Assembly: GCF_007991515.1 (NCBI RefSeq)
Contig: NZ_BJYM01000006.1
Coordinates: 124,001 to 188,000 of the forward strand
From: Oceanobacillus sojae
Lineage (GTDB): Bacteria; Bacillota; Bacilli; Bacillales; Amphibacillaceae
Reading direction: 5' to 3'
DNA: 64,000 nt
Both the position numbers and the translations under genes were made by a program. How positions within the stretch are numbered: position 1 is the first letter of the stretch; every line of letters begins with the position of its first letter. Positions 1 through 8,251 of the stretch are shown piece after piece. Below the pieces are notes generated by a model. That model had not been told where the DNA came from and did not search any database. It was given only the letters and a program-made list of their open reading frames with translations.

Positions 1-411
1 TGTTTGGATACTTTGCTTCATAATGTGATATTGTTTCTTAGTATCTACAGATGTTATAGCACGTTTAATCGCCTCTTTTAATTCGCGTGGATCAACTGGT
101 TTAAGCAAGTATTCGTTTACGCTAAATTGCATCGCCCGTTTTGCGTAATTAAAATCATCATAGCCTGATAGGATAATGGTAGTGAATAAATCCCGGGTTT
201 TACATTCCGCAAGCATGTCAATCCCGTTTTTGAGAGGCATATTAACATCAAGAAGTATGATATCCGGATTTAATTTTGAAATCTGCTGCAAGCCTTCCAC
301 ACCATTTGCAGCTTCGCCGACCACCACACAATCAAGATCAGTCCAGTCAAGGAGGTACCTTAACCCTTCACGAATAATGTCCTCATCTTCTACAATTAAT
401 ATTTTATACAC
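1..411 (-). CDS. YesN-type response regulator, C-terminus cut off by the window edge
   Basis: This is the receiver domain of a response regulator; only the first 137 codons are inside the window. The protein begins MYKILIVEDEDIIREG, has the acidic pocket at residues 8-10, the phospho-acceptor Asp55 in LLDVNMP, and the conserved Lys in LLKPVDP. The GTG start at 411 lies inside the 3' end of the upstream kinase gene (8 bp overlap) and follows a GGGGGAGA ribosome site. Pairing with a YesM-type kinase predicts an AraC-type DNA-binding domain beyond the edge, which cannot be seen here. It probably controls the ABC transporter genes of the same operon. Confidence 0.9.
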   Translation of the reverse strand, partial: MYKILIVEDEDIIREGLRYLLDWTDLDCVVVGEAANGVEGLQQISKLNPDIILLDVNMPLKNGIDMLAECKTRDLFTTIILSGYDDFNYAKRAMQFSVNEYLLKPVDPRELKEAIKRAITSVDTKKQYHIMKQSIQT

Positions 412-2101
412 GATGCTCTCCCCCTTTCAGGTAAGGGATGATTATCCTTACTATTGTTCCTTGATTCAAAATGCTATTTATCTCCAGACCATATTTCTCA
501 CCAAACTGCAAACGTAAGCGGCGATGTGTATTGTACAGACCAATGCCAACTTGATTATTTTCGGATGCCAGTATCTTCTTTTGAAGATCAGTGAGTTTTT
601 GGGCTTCTATTCCGCTGCCATCGTCTTCAACTGTGAATACAATATCGTTTTCAACAACCTTTGCATTAATCCAAATATTCAGGGTGGTCTGATGTTGGTA
701 GCCATATTTTATAGCATTCTCAATAATCGGCTGTAATAGCAGCTTTGGAACATAAGCAGTATTGATTTCTTCAGGGATGTCCAGAAAATAATGCAGCCGA
801 TTATTAAATCGCATTTTATGTAATTTTAGATAATCAACCGTATAGTTCAAATCTTTTTCTAACATAACCTGATCAATATTTTGGTTGATACTGTATCGCA
901 ATAAAGAAGATAATAATAATATAATATCCTGTGCCTTATCTACATTGCTTACCATGGTATATCGTACAGTTTCCAGCACATTAAACAGAAAATGCGGGTT
1001 GAACTGGCTTTGGAGTATTTTCATTTCATTTACTTTCTTTATCTCCGACAATTCTCTGTTCCTGCTCAGCAAATCATTTAGACTATCGAGCATGGTGTTA
1101 TATTGATTTGCCAATGTCTCAAATTCATCTCCTGTATAAATCTCAACATAGGAGGTTAAATCACCTTTCTTTAATTGGTCGACTGCTATTAATAACTTGT
1201 CAATCGACTCGGAGTTCCGTCTGGACATCTTTTCTGCTAATACTCGAAGAAGTATAAATAGAAAAGCGCTGGTAATCCCAATAAATATAAAATATAAAAT
1301 CAACACTGCTTTATCTGTTTCTGTATTGTTTAATGTATAAATACGGAAGGTATTATCTGCTGTTTCAGTTTGATTCATATAATAGGTATCATTTTCTATT
1401 TGAACTTTTGAATTAGATTGTTTTTCAGGCTGAAATTTATTCATTAGACCTTGAACGATTTCATTAGAAGTCACAACGATATGATTATAAGTATCTGTAA
1501 TCACAGCAATATCTGTTTTTTCTCCAAAAATTAACCGCTGAAAATCCTCTTCATATAACATATAAATTAAATATCCAATAATCTGATCGTCCTGTTTTAC
1601 GGCCTTTCCTAAAGTAATGGTAGAGGCTTGACCGTGGGAGAAATTTGTTTTCTCGACAATGCTTAACAAATCATCCGGATATTTTTCCAGGTGGGGAATG
1701 ATGTGATTCAGGATATCTTCATTCACTTCATCATTGGATTTATTAGTAGATGCCACAAATACATCATTTGCGTCAATCAGAAAAAAACTGCTTTTGACTT
1801 CCTGTTGATTATTGAAGTTATAAAAATCCTCATAAACTAAATTAATATCGTTATGGTAGTTTAAACTCTCCATCACCAAAGATGATTCTGCCATTTTTTT
1901 AATTTCTTCCTGATAGACTTCATACACTTCTGTCATTCTTTCCTTAATTTGTTCTCCTGACTGCTTGGCATCATAAACCGCTTTTAAATGAAATATAACA
2001 ATCGTAAATAAAGTGAATAATATAATTAAAATAAAAATAGGGACGACTGTATATTTAAGAAAAAGACTTTTCGTAGCTTCTTTGAAACTTTTCTTTTTCA
2101 A
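404..2101 (-). CDS. YesM/LytS-type sensor histidine kinase of module A
   Basis: This 565-residue membrane kinase has a transmembrane segment near residues 15-40, an extracellular sensor region to about 265, a second membrane segment around 267-287, a HAMP region, and a His_kinase domain with the phospho-acceptor motif QFNPHFLFN. The HATPase domain shows the N box PIIENAIKYG and the G box DDGSGI. The start is TTG at 2101, preceded by AAGGGGGTG at good spacing. It is the fourth gene of the operon, 54 bp after the permease, and overlaps the response regulator. The YesM/YesN class often senses sugars or sugar phosphates (HptS in Staphylococcus is an example); the ligand here is inferred from the neighbouring transporter. 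Confidence 0.92.
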   Translation of the reverse strand: MKKKSFKEATKSLFLKYTVVPIFILIILFTLFTIVIFHLKAVYDAKQSGEQIKERMTEVYEVYQEEIKKMAESSLVMESLNYHNDINLVYEDFYNFNNQQEVKSSFFLIDANDVFVASTNKSNDEVNEDILNHIIPHLEKYPDDLLSIVEKTNFSHGQASTITLGKAVKQDDQIIGYLIYMLYEEDFQRLIFGEKTDIAVITDTYNHIVVTSNEIVQGLMNKFQPEKQSNSKVQIENDTYYMNQTETADNTFRIYTLNNTETDKAVLILYFIFIGITSAFLFILLRVLAEKMSRRNSESIDKLLIAVDQLKKGDLTSYVEIYTGDEFETLANQYNTMLDSLNDLLSRNRELSEIKKVNEMKILQSQFNPHFLFNVLETVRYTMVSNVDKAQDIILLLSSLLRYSINQNIDQVMLEKDLNYTVDYLKLHKMRFNNRLHYFLDIPEEINTAYVPKLLLQPIIENAIKYGYQHQTTLNIWINAKVVENDIVFTVEDDGSGIEAQKLTDLQKKILASENNQVGIGLYNTHRRLRLQFGEKYGLEINSILNQGTIVRIIIPYLKGGEHRV

Positions 2102-2155
2102 TATAGAGTCACCCCCTTGTCTGATTAATACATATAAAGTTTGTTCATTATCCAG

Positions 2156-3808
2156 CTATAAAGATACTTCTTTCCTGCCGGTTAATTTAAAGAAAATTAA
2201 CAGAGAAATAACGGTTATTGCAATGAGTATCGTTGATAAAGCAGCAGCTACACCGTAGTTTCCACGAATAACTTCTGTATAAATACCAATTGTCATTGTC
2301 TTTGTATTGACTGTATATAACAGTATAGATGTACTTAATTCGCTAATAATGGTAACCCAGCTGAGGATAGCACCTGAGATAACACCAGGCAGCATCATCG
2401 GCAATGTTATTTTGAAAAATGTTTTTAAATTTGATGCTCCCAGACTGGCAGCCGCTTCCTCGATGCTTGGACTAATCTGATGAATAATCGCAGCGCTGGA
2501 ACGAATTGTATATGGCAGTCTGCGGATTACAAAAGCAATAATAATGATTGTTGCTGTACCGCTTAGAAGAAAAGGTTTGTTATTAAATCCGAGCAATAAA
2601 GCAACACCAAGTACGGACCCGGGCACAATATATGGTACCATCGATATAATGTCCAGTCCATTCGTGATTGCATTGCGTCTTCTTACAGTCACATAGGCAA
2701 TCAAAATGGCAATCAGGATAACAAAGAAAAGTGCGATAAGCCCTAAAGTAAAGGTATGCACAATTGTATCACCTGAGCGGGTAAATGCAGCTTTAAAGCT
2801 GTCCAAAGAATAGCCTTTGACAAAAATACGTCCGGATGTTTTTAAGAATGCTGTATACACAACATAGAGCTGCGGCAAAATAGCAAGTGCTAGATAACCG
2901 TATACAAACAAATGAGCTAAAATATTTTTTATGCCAGACTCTTTCTTTTCTTTAATTGGATGAAGAGCACTCATAGAAAAAGATTTCTTATTTGTGATAA
3001 ATTTTTGCAGCAGGAAAATGGTTAGTGCGATGACAACGACAATGACACTGATTGCGGCAGCGAAGCCGGCATTTCCTCCCATTTCACTCGTGAATTCATT
3101 GAAGATTAATACAGGTAATGTTTCGAATCCTTCTCCAATTAACATCGGTGTACCAAAATCTGCAAGCGCACGCATAAATACTAACAATGATCCAGCCAAT
3201 ATAGTTGGTACCATCAGCGGCATGATAACCTTCCAGACTTTTTTGAAGCCGGTATACCCCATACTTTCTGCAGCTTCTATTAATGAATTATCAATACTTT
3301 TGAACGCACCCATCATAAACATATATATTAAAGGTATTAATTGAAGGGTAAGGACTATTAAAATCCCGGAAAAACCATAAATATCCGGCGTGGTAATATG
3401 AAATACATCACTCAGAAAATTTGTTACTACCCCATTACGGCCCATTAATAATATCCAGGCATATGCTCCGATAAATGGGGGAGCCATGGAAGAGATAAGA
3501 ATTAATATTTGTAAATATAATTTTCCTTTGATTTTAAAAGTGGTCATAATATAAGCGAGCGGTGTAGCGATGACCAGAGAGGCCAAAGTCACAGCAACTG
3601 TTACCTTCAGGCTGTTAAAAAGCGTACTGTAATAATATTTCTTTCCAAAAAACTCACCAAAGTGCTCAAAGGAGAGTGCTCCATCCTTGAATATACTTTC
3701 TTTTAAAAGTGTGAATAAAGGCAGTACAAGGACAAGCGCATATAATAGAAGAATTCCTAACGTAATTACACTCCAGATGTCTTTTCTTCCTGCCGTTTTA
3801 TTTTGCAT
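2156..3808 (-). CDS. FbpB/AfuB-type ABC transporter permease, two-module fusion
   Basis: This 550-residue inner-membrane permease has two homologous halves of about six membrane segments each. Each half carries an EAA-type loop that contacts the ATPase (IEAAESMGYTGFKKVWKVIMP and IEEAAASLGASNLKTFFKI), as in FbpB, ThiP and AfuB. ATG 3808 is chosen because AAGG stands 8 nt before it; the GTG at 3817 has no room for a ribosome site. It overlaps the 3' end of the ATPase gene by 11 bp, indicating translational coupling. The family moves Fe3+, 2-aminoethylphosphonate, thiamine or sugar phosphates, so sequence class alone does not give the substrate. It is a clear paralogue of the permease at 12306. 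Confidence 0.92.
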   Translation of the reverse strand: MQNKTAGRKDIWSVITLGILLLYALVLVLPLFTLLKESIFKDGALSFEHFGEFFGKKYYYSTLFNSLKVTVAVTLASLVIATPLAYIMTTFKIKGKLYLQILILISSMAPPFIGAYAWILLMGRNGVVTNFLSDVFHITTPDIYGFSGILIVLTLQLIPLIYMFMMGAFKSIDNSLIEAAESMGYTGFKKVWKVIMPLMVPTILAGSLLVFMRALADFGTPMLIGEGFETLPVLIFNEFTSEMGGNAGFAAAISVIVVVIALTIFLLQKFITNKKSFSMSALHPIKEKKESGIKNILAHLFVYGYLALAILPQLYVVYTAFLKTSGRIFVKGYSLDSFKAAFTRSGDTIVHTFTLGLIALFFVILIAILIAYVTVRRRNAITNGLDIISMVPYIVPGSVLGVALLLGFNNKPFLLSGTATIIIIAFVIRRLPYTIRSSAAIIHQISPSIEEAAASLGASNLKTFFKITLPMMLPGVISGAILSWVTIISELSTSILLYTVNTKTMTIGIYTEVIRGNYGVAAALSTILIAITVISLLIFFKLTGRKEVSL

Positions 3809-4895
3809 AAGAATCACCTTCCAGGATATTCTTTTCGCTCTCGTAATGGAATAGATTAATCTTCTCCTTGTTTACGAGCAGCTTTACCTCTGTACCTGGC
3901 TCTAGAGGCTCACCAAGTGTAGATTCTTCTGTCACCTCGACATTCTCTCCATTTGAAAGCTGAACTGTGTAATGAACATTGATTCCTAAGAATACGTTAT
4001 GCTGTATAACACCGGCCATACCCTCTGATGTATCACTAATTGTAAACTCTTCCGGGCGGATGGAAACTTTAATAATTTCCTCTGCATACTGCGTAATATC
4101 ATCTAAATCAATCTGGTAATTTTCGTCCATGATAAGTACTTGTCTATTATCCACTTTTTTTAAGGAGCGTTCTACAATATTCGTTCTTCCGATAAAATTG
4201 GAAACAAATATATTAGCAGGTCTTTGATAGATTTCCCGTGGTGTTCCTACCTGCTGAATAACTCCAGAATTCATAACAGCAATCCGGTCAGAAACGGCCA
4301 TTGCTTCTTCTTGATCGTGTGTTACATAGACAGTTGTAATTCCAACCTCATGTTGAATTAATTTGATTGCTTCACGCATATCTACACGCAGCTTTGCATC
4401 TAAATTAGACAGCGGTTCATCCATTAACAATACATTCGGCTCCATAACAATTGCACGAGCCAGAGCAATCCTTTGCTGCTGGCCGCCGGAAAGATTCTCC
4501 GGCATGCTGTTTTTGAATTGGCTGATTTGTACTACATCTAAAATATGGTCAACTCTTCTCTCAATCTCATCCTTTGGAATTTTTCTGTTTTTGAGTCCAA
4601 ATGCAACATTATTTTTCACACTTAAATTCGGAAAGATAGCATAATTTTGAAAAACCATTCCGATGTTTCGATGCTGAGGCGTAATCCGGTTCATCACCTT
4701 GTCATCAAAAGTGATCTCGCCGCCCTCAATACTGTTAAATCCTGCTACCATCCTTAATAGTGTCGTTTTCCCGCAGCCTGAAGGGCCAAGAAGGGTGAAA
4801 AACTCACCCTTCTTAATATCGAGGGATAGTCCTGAAATAACAGGCTTATCATTATATTTTTTTATTACATTGTTAAAGCTGATGGTTACACTCAC
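3798..4895 (-). CDS. FbpC/AfuC/PotA-type ABC transporter ATPase
   Basis: This 365-residue cytoplasmic ATPase energises the importer. It shows Walker A GPSGCGKTT, signature LSGGQQQR, Walker B VLLMDEP, and the switch His in VYVTHDQEEAMAVSDR. A C-terminal TOBE-like regulatory region follows from about residue 240 (SIRPEEF). I prefer the GTG at 4895 to the ATG at 4901: the AAAGGAG ribosome site ends only 1 nt before the ATG but 7 nt before the GTG. It lies between the binding protein and permease genes in one operon. The paralogue in module B starts at 11219. Confidence 0.92.
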   Translation of the reverse strand: MSVTISFNNVIKKYNDKPVISGLSLDIKKGEFFTLLGPSGCGKTTLLRMVAGFNSIEGGEITFDDKVMNRITPQHRNIGMVFQNYAIFPNLSVKNNVAFGLKNRKIPKDEIERRVDHILDVVQISQFKNSMPENLSGGQQQRIALARAIVMEPNVLLMDEPLSNLDAKLRVDMREAIKLIQHEVGITTVYVTHDQEEAMAVSDRIAVMNSGVIQQVGTPREIYQRPANIFVSNFIGRTNIVERSLKKVDNRQVLIMDENYQIDLDDITQYAEEIIKVSIRPEEFTISDTSEGMAGVIQHNVFLGINVHYTVQLSNGENVEVTEESTLGEPLEPGTEVKLLVNKEKINLFHYESEKNILEGDSYAK

Positions 4896-4935
4896 GGCCA
4901 TTCTCCTTTATTCTTCATTCCTATTATTTTTTAGG

Positions 4936-5949
4936 TCACTCTTGTGCGCTTGTAAATACATCTTTATACATGTCGATAATCTCATTTCGGTTCTCTTCCA
5001 CATATTCCTCGTCTTCTTCAATAACGTTTATTTCTTCAAGCGGCTTCTTAAAATCAGCTATCTCTACGTCTTTTCCTAACGATCTGATTGTTAATTCCTG
5101 TCCAAATGCAGTTTGAGCTTTCTCAGAAGCGATAAAATCAACAAAGGCCTTCGCATTATCTAAATGCTGAGCGTCTTTAATGATTTCAACACCTGCATCT
5201 AAGAAGACAGTTCCTTCTTCAGGATAGATAACTTCAACCGGCGCGCCGTCACGTACATAGCTGAGGGCAGGGTCCTCATAGGTCAGCCCAACAGTATACT
5301 CTCCATCTGCTACCCCTTTGTGCACATTGCCTGATCCGCTTGCAACCTTACCGTCCAGATTTTTAACGAGCTCTTCTACGTAATTCCATCCTTCTTCAGA
5401 GGTGTAGTCGCCACCCATAGCTAATAACATATTCGTAAGCTGGGCAAAAGCAGAGCTTGAACTTGCCGGATCTGCAGCAGCGATTTTTCCTTTTAATTCC
5501 GGATTTAATAAATCTTCATAGCCGTTAATTTCAATATCTCCTATTAAATCTGTATTAACGAGTATGACACTTCCATCAGCACCATAAGGGGTTAAAAAAC
5601 CGCCTACATTTTGATGACCCTCAAGCATGTTATCATCATTTTTTGAAGTATACTTTTCAAATAAATCTCCATTTCCCAGCATTTGAGCCTTACTGCCCCC
5701 AAACATGATATCTCCGTTTGGATTACCGGCTTCCGTTTCAATCCGCTTTAATAATTCTCCCGTCCCTGCGGAAACCAGTTCAACTTCAATACCTGTTTCC
5801 TGCTCAAACATGGGAATAATTGTATTAATAATATCTTCGCTGTTTGGTGAATAGATGACGAGTTTATTTGCATTATCTTCTTCACTTCCACAAGCTGCCA
5901 GTACCATTAACAGAGTAATAGCTAATAATAAATGCGTTATTTTTTTCAA
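4936..5949 (-). CDS. Extracellular solute-binding lipoprotein, FbpA/AfuA family (module A)
   Basis: This 337-residue binding protein feeds the ABC importer. It has a lipoprotein signal peptide with lipobox LAAC (Cys20), then an FbpA-like fold beginning LVIYSPNSEDIINTIIP. The TTG start at 5949 has GGAGG 8 nt upstream. The family includes ferric-iron binders and AfuA-type hexose-phosphate binders. The GTGELLKRIETEAGNPNGD segment is nearly the same as in the module B protein (10148), so the two probably bind related ligands. It is the first gene of the operon, directly downstream of a CcpA-overlapped promoter, which favours a carbon source over iron. Confidence 0.9.
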   Translation of the reverse strand: MKKITHLLLAITLLMVLAACGSEEDNANKLVIYSPNSEDIINTIIPMFEQETGIEVELVSAGTGELLKRIETEAGNPNGDIMFGGSKAQMLGNGDLFEKYTSKNDDNMLEGHQNVGGFLTPYGADGSVILVNTDLIGDIEINGYEDLLNPELKGKIAAADPASSSSAFAQLTNMLLAMGGDYTSEEGWNYVEELVKNLDGKVASGSGNVHKGVADGEYTVGLTYEDPALSYVRDGAPVEVIYPEEGTVFLDAGVEIIKDAQHLDNAKAFVDFIASEKAQTAFGQELTIRSLGKDVEIADFKKPLEEINVIEEDEEYVEENRNEIIDMYKDVFTSAQE

Positions 5950-5980
5950 GATGATAGCCTCCTAATATTTGATTGTATTC

Positions 5981-6009
5981 AGTATATATAGCGTTGGTAA
6001 CGTTTTCAA
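5981..6009 (-). promoter_or_regulatory. Sigma-A promoter overlapped by a CcpA cre box
   Basis: Read on the minus strand, TTGAAA (6009-6004) and TATACT (5986-5981) are separated by exactly 17 nt and stand upstream of the binding-protein gene. The 16-bp sequence at 6009-5994, TTGAAAACGTTACCAA, matches the cre consensus WTGNAANCGNWNNCAW at every fixed position and covers the -35 box. CcpA bound here would block polymerase, so catabolite repression of the whole ABC/two-component operon is inferred. Confidence 0.75.
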
Positions 6010-6197
6010 TGCTAATATCAAACGACATTGTCTAAAATCGGACACATTAGAAAAAGGCCTTCACCAATAATCTGTGAAAACCCTCATTCTAAAAATTATA
6101 TTCTTTTTACCGCGATTTTAGTTGGAATTGCACTAGATTGAAACAGTTTATTTTATTCTATAGGAAGTGTTAAAAGTTTTGCCGTCATTTTAAAGAA

Positions 6198-6488
6198 TCA
6201 GGTTTTTAGAAATATATCTTTTTGATCAGCTGTGCCATCAATAATAAAAGGAATATTTAGTGCTTTGGAAATCTGCAATAATGTATCAACCTTTGGACTT
6301 GTTATACTGGCTTCGATTCTGCCAATTGTTGATTTAGGCAAGTCTGCTAAATCAGCGAGCTGTTGTTGAGACAGCTTCTGCTGCTGACGGTGAGTTTTTA
6401 TTTGTGCTGCGATTTTTCCTTCATACTGCAGATTCTGTACATGCTGTTCACCGCGCATTTTAGCGTAGCGTTCAAAAAAATCACTCAC
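6198..6488 (-). CDS. XRE-family antitoxin-like regulator (HigA type)
   Basis: This protein of 96 residues has an XRE/Cro helix-turn-helix in its C-terminal half (LSQQQLADLADLPKSTIGRI, then a third helix VDTLLQISKALNIPF). Reading can extend to an ATG at 6527, but GTG 6488 is chosen because AGGAGG lies 8 nt before it and the preceding reading frame ends at 6508. The gene immediately follows a broken toxin-like gene (6508-6947), the toxin-first order of HigBA-type modules. A palindrome at 6981-6998 is the likely binding site. It could alternatively be a plain XRE regulator. Confidence 0.75.
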   Translation of the reverse strand: MSDFFERYAKMRGEQHVQNLQYEGKIAAQIKTHRQQQKLSQQQLADLADLPKSTIGRIEASITSPKVDTLLQISKALNIPFIIDGTADQKDIFLKT

Positions 6489-6507
6489 TGTTTTTCTCCT
6501 CCTTGTA

Positions 6508-6947
6508 TTAATAGAGATTAGGGTCATCTTCGCAATAATTTGAATAGCTTTTTTCAGCTGGGAGGATATCTCTCCGGTTGATTAAGCCATTATATTGTTT
6601 GTTGAAATAATGAAGCAAAACTACTTTATGGTAATTGTGAATTGCATAGATAATAGGATGATTTCCTGTTTTACCACCTTTTATTCCCCACCTATAAAAA
6701 TTAGTATAATTTGTGTGTGTGCTATAATCTGTTTCAAAGAAGGTGGCGTTTCGTCTGAATCAAATAATATACTCTCGGGAAAAGGGTTAATGGAAATTAT
6801 AGTAAGCTGTCTGGCGTACATGTCTGCAACTTTGCACCAAATGCTTTGTTTCCCAATTCGTAATTCTTGTTCAGCGCGGTCCAGTAGATACGTTTCAAAA
6901 TGAGATGTATTTCCTTTATATAATATTTCAAATTTTGATTCGGACAT
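6508..6947 (-). pseudogene. RelE/HigB-like toxin gene with a frameshift
   Basis: The N-terminal frame runs from ATG 6947 (MSESKFEILYKGN) for 88 codons to a stop at 6681. A second frame continues downstream with NHPIIYAIHNYHKVVLLHYF, which resembles the C-terminal strands of RelE/HigB toxins (YRIxY...VVLLHxF), and ends at 6508, just before the antitoxin's ribosome site. The change needs removal of 2 nt or addition of 1 nt. A (CA)5 run at about 6711-6722 lies at the junction, and losing one CA unit would restore a frame of about 145 codons. The family call rests mainly on the C-terminal part and the context. It may be a decayed toxin, a phase-variable gene or a sequencing error. Confidence 0.6.
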
Positions 6948-6972
6948 ATCACTAATCCTTATGTTTTATTGT

Positions 6973-6998
6973 ATGCTAATGATAGCATTAATGCTATC
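6973..6998. promoter_or_regulatory. Palindromic operator upstream of the toxin-antitoxin pair
   Basis: GATAGCATTAATGCTATC (6981-6998) is a perfect 18-bp palindrome, and a third half-site ATGCTA lies at 6973-6978, giving alternating ATGCTA/TAGCAT units. It sits 25-50 bp upstream of the toxin start at 6947, next to a possible -10 box TACAAT on the minus strand. XRE antitoxins usually repress their own operon through such palindromes; that use here is inferred. Confidence 0.6.
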
Positions 6999-7062
6999 GG
7001 AAGTCGAACTTTTTTGCTCCTCTATCTATATTTCTCTGTCAAAATACTTCCTTATTATTTAA

Positions 7063-7092
7063 AATAAAAAAGCTCCTACGAATAACAGGAGC
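7063..7092 (-). terminator. Rho-independent terminator after the module B regulator
   Basis: On the minus strand GCTCCT and AGGAGC (7092-7072) form a short GC-rich stem with a 9-nt loop, followed directly by TTTTTTA. It lies 14 bp beyond the stop codon of the response regulator gene. Confidence 0.8.
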
Positions 7093-7105
7093 AATAAAAA
7101 GAAAT

Positions 7106-8248
7106 TTAGTCGAGAGGTGGAATCTGTTGTTTCATCCTACGGTATTCAAGGGGAGTCCTATTAGTTAATTTCTTGAATATTTGACTAAAATATCTGGCTT
7201 CTATATAACCGACTTCATGTGCGATTTCGTAAGTTTTCAAGGTAGTGGAGCAAAGAAGTTCTTTAGCTACTTCGATTCGCTTTGTTGTTATGTAATCGAT
7301 AAAATTCATTCCGGTATGTTGTTTAAATAATTTACTGAAATAGCTATTGCTTATATTTAATTGTTTGGCTAGTTCAGATTGACTTTTGGTTTCCTGATAA
7401 TGATGTTGAATATATCGGATAATTTCTTCAAAGTCTAAAGTGTATTGTTCATCAAAATATTTATAGATTGTTAGATTTTCACTTTTATTATAAAATTCAG
7501 AAGCAGTACATGCCTGTTTGTAAATGTTAATTAACTGTGTAAGTTCACTAGTAATTAAGCTTAGGTGAAGGGTATAGAGAGCTTTTGTGTCTGCTAAATA
7601 GTTGTTCACTTGATCAATTATATTTTTCCAGCCTTCTTCGTTCTTTAATGAATGACAAAAATATACCTGCTGATCAGTTTTGTCCTCAATCAAATAAACA
7701 TTTTCTATATTTAACACTCTTTTATTTTTATCCATGGAACGAATGATAATAAATCCATAGCCTGGATGAATAATTTCAATAGCTCTTATCTTATCGAGAT
7801 TTTCTAATGAATTATGCTCAACTAGATCTTTGATTAACAAGGATACGAGCTCATCCTTTTCTTGTTGCTTTGACTGTAATTTATTCCTAATGGAGAGTAT
7901 CGTCGTTTTTAATTCATCAATATTCGTTGGCTTTAATAAAAAGTCGTCAGCACCAAACTTGATTGCTTTTTGAGCATACTCAAATTCATCGTGTCCAGTT
8001 AATAGAACCATTTTGAGACTGGGAAAACGTGTACGACAGGTTTCAATTAGTTCTAATCCATTTATTCCCGGCATGCGGATATCAGTCAAAAGGATGTTGA
8101 TTTGTGGTGTGTCAGCTAAAATTTGTAATGCATCATTACCATTTGTTGCTGTTCCAACAACTTCAATTCCCCAATCACTCCAAGGAACTGTTCTTTTTAA
8201 TCCTTCTCGAATAGTCCATTCATCATCAACAATTAATATAGAAAACAT
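7106..8248 (-). CDS. YesN-type response regulator with AraC DNA-binding domain (module B)
   Basis: This 380-residue protein has an N-terminal receiver domain (acidic pocket DDE at 8-10, phospho-acceptor Asp56 in LLTDIRMP, Lys in LLKPTN), a linker of about 150 residues, and a C-terminal AraC/XylS domain with two helix-turn-helices (SQSELAKQLNISNSYFSKLF and TYEIAHEVGYIEARYFSQIF). It follows the kinase gene by 3 bp, so the two are co-transcribed. The divergent ABC transporter operon is the probable target. The arrangement resembles HptR/HptS of Staphylococcus, which controls hexose-phosphate uptake. Confidence 0.93.
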   Translation of the reverse strand: MFSILIVDDEWTIREGLKRTVPWSDWGIEVVGTATNGNDALQILADTPQINILLTDIRMPGINGLELIETCRTRFPSLKMVLLTGHDEFEYAQKAIKFGADDFLLKPTNIDELKTTILSIRNKLQSKQQEKDELVSLLIKDLVEHNSLENLDKIRAIEIIHPGYGFIIIRSMDKNKRVLNIENVYLIEDKTDQQVYFCHSLKNEEGWKNIIDQVNNYLADTKALYTLHLSLITSELTQLINIYKQACTASEFYNKSENLTIYKYFDEQYTLDFEEIIRYIQHHYQETKSQSELAKQLNISNSYFSKLFKQHTGMNFIDYITTKRIEVAKELLCSTTLKTYEIAHEVGYIEARYFSQIFKKLTNRTPLEYRRMKQQIPPLD

Positions 8249-8251
8249 GAT

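Noticed and set aside
2156-5949. Ferric iron ABC transporter
   Set aside because: Class similarity to FbpABC is real, but cre control, the coupled YesM/YesN system and the mutase-linked paralogue favour a sugar-phosphate type substrate; no Fur-like box was seen at the promoter.
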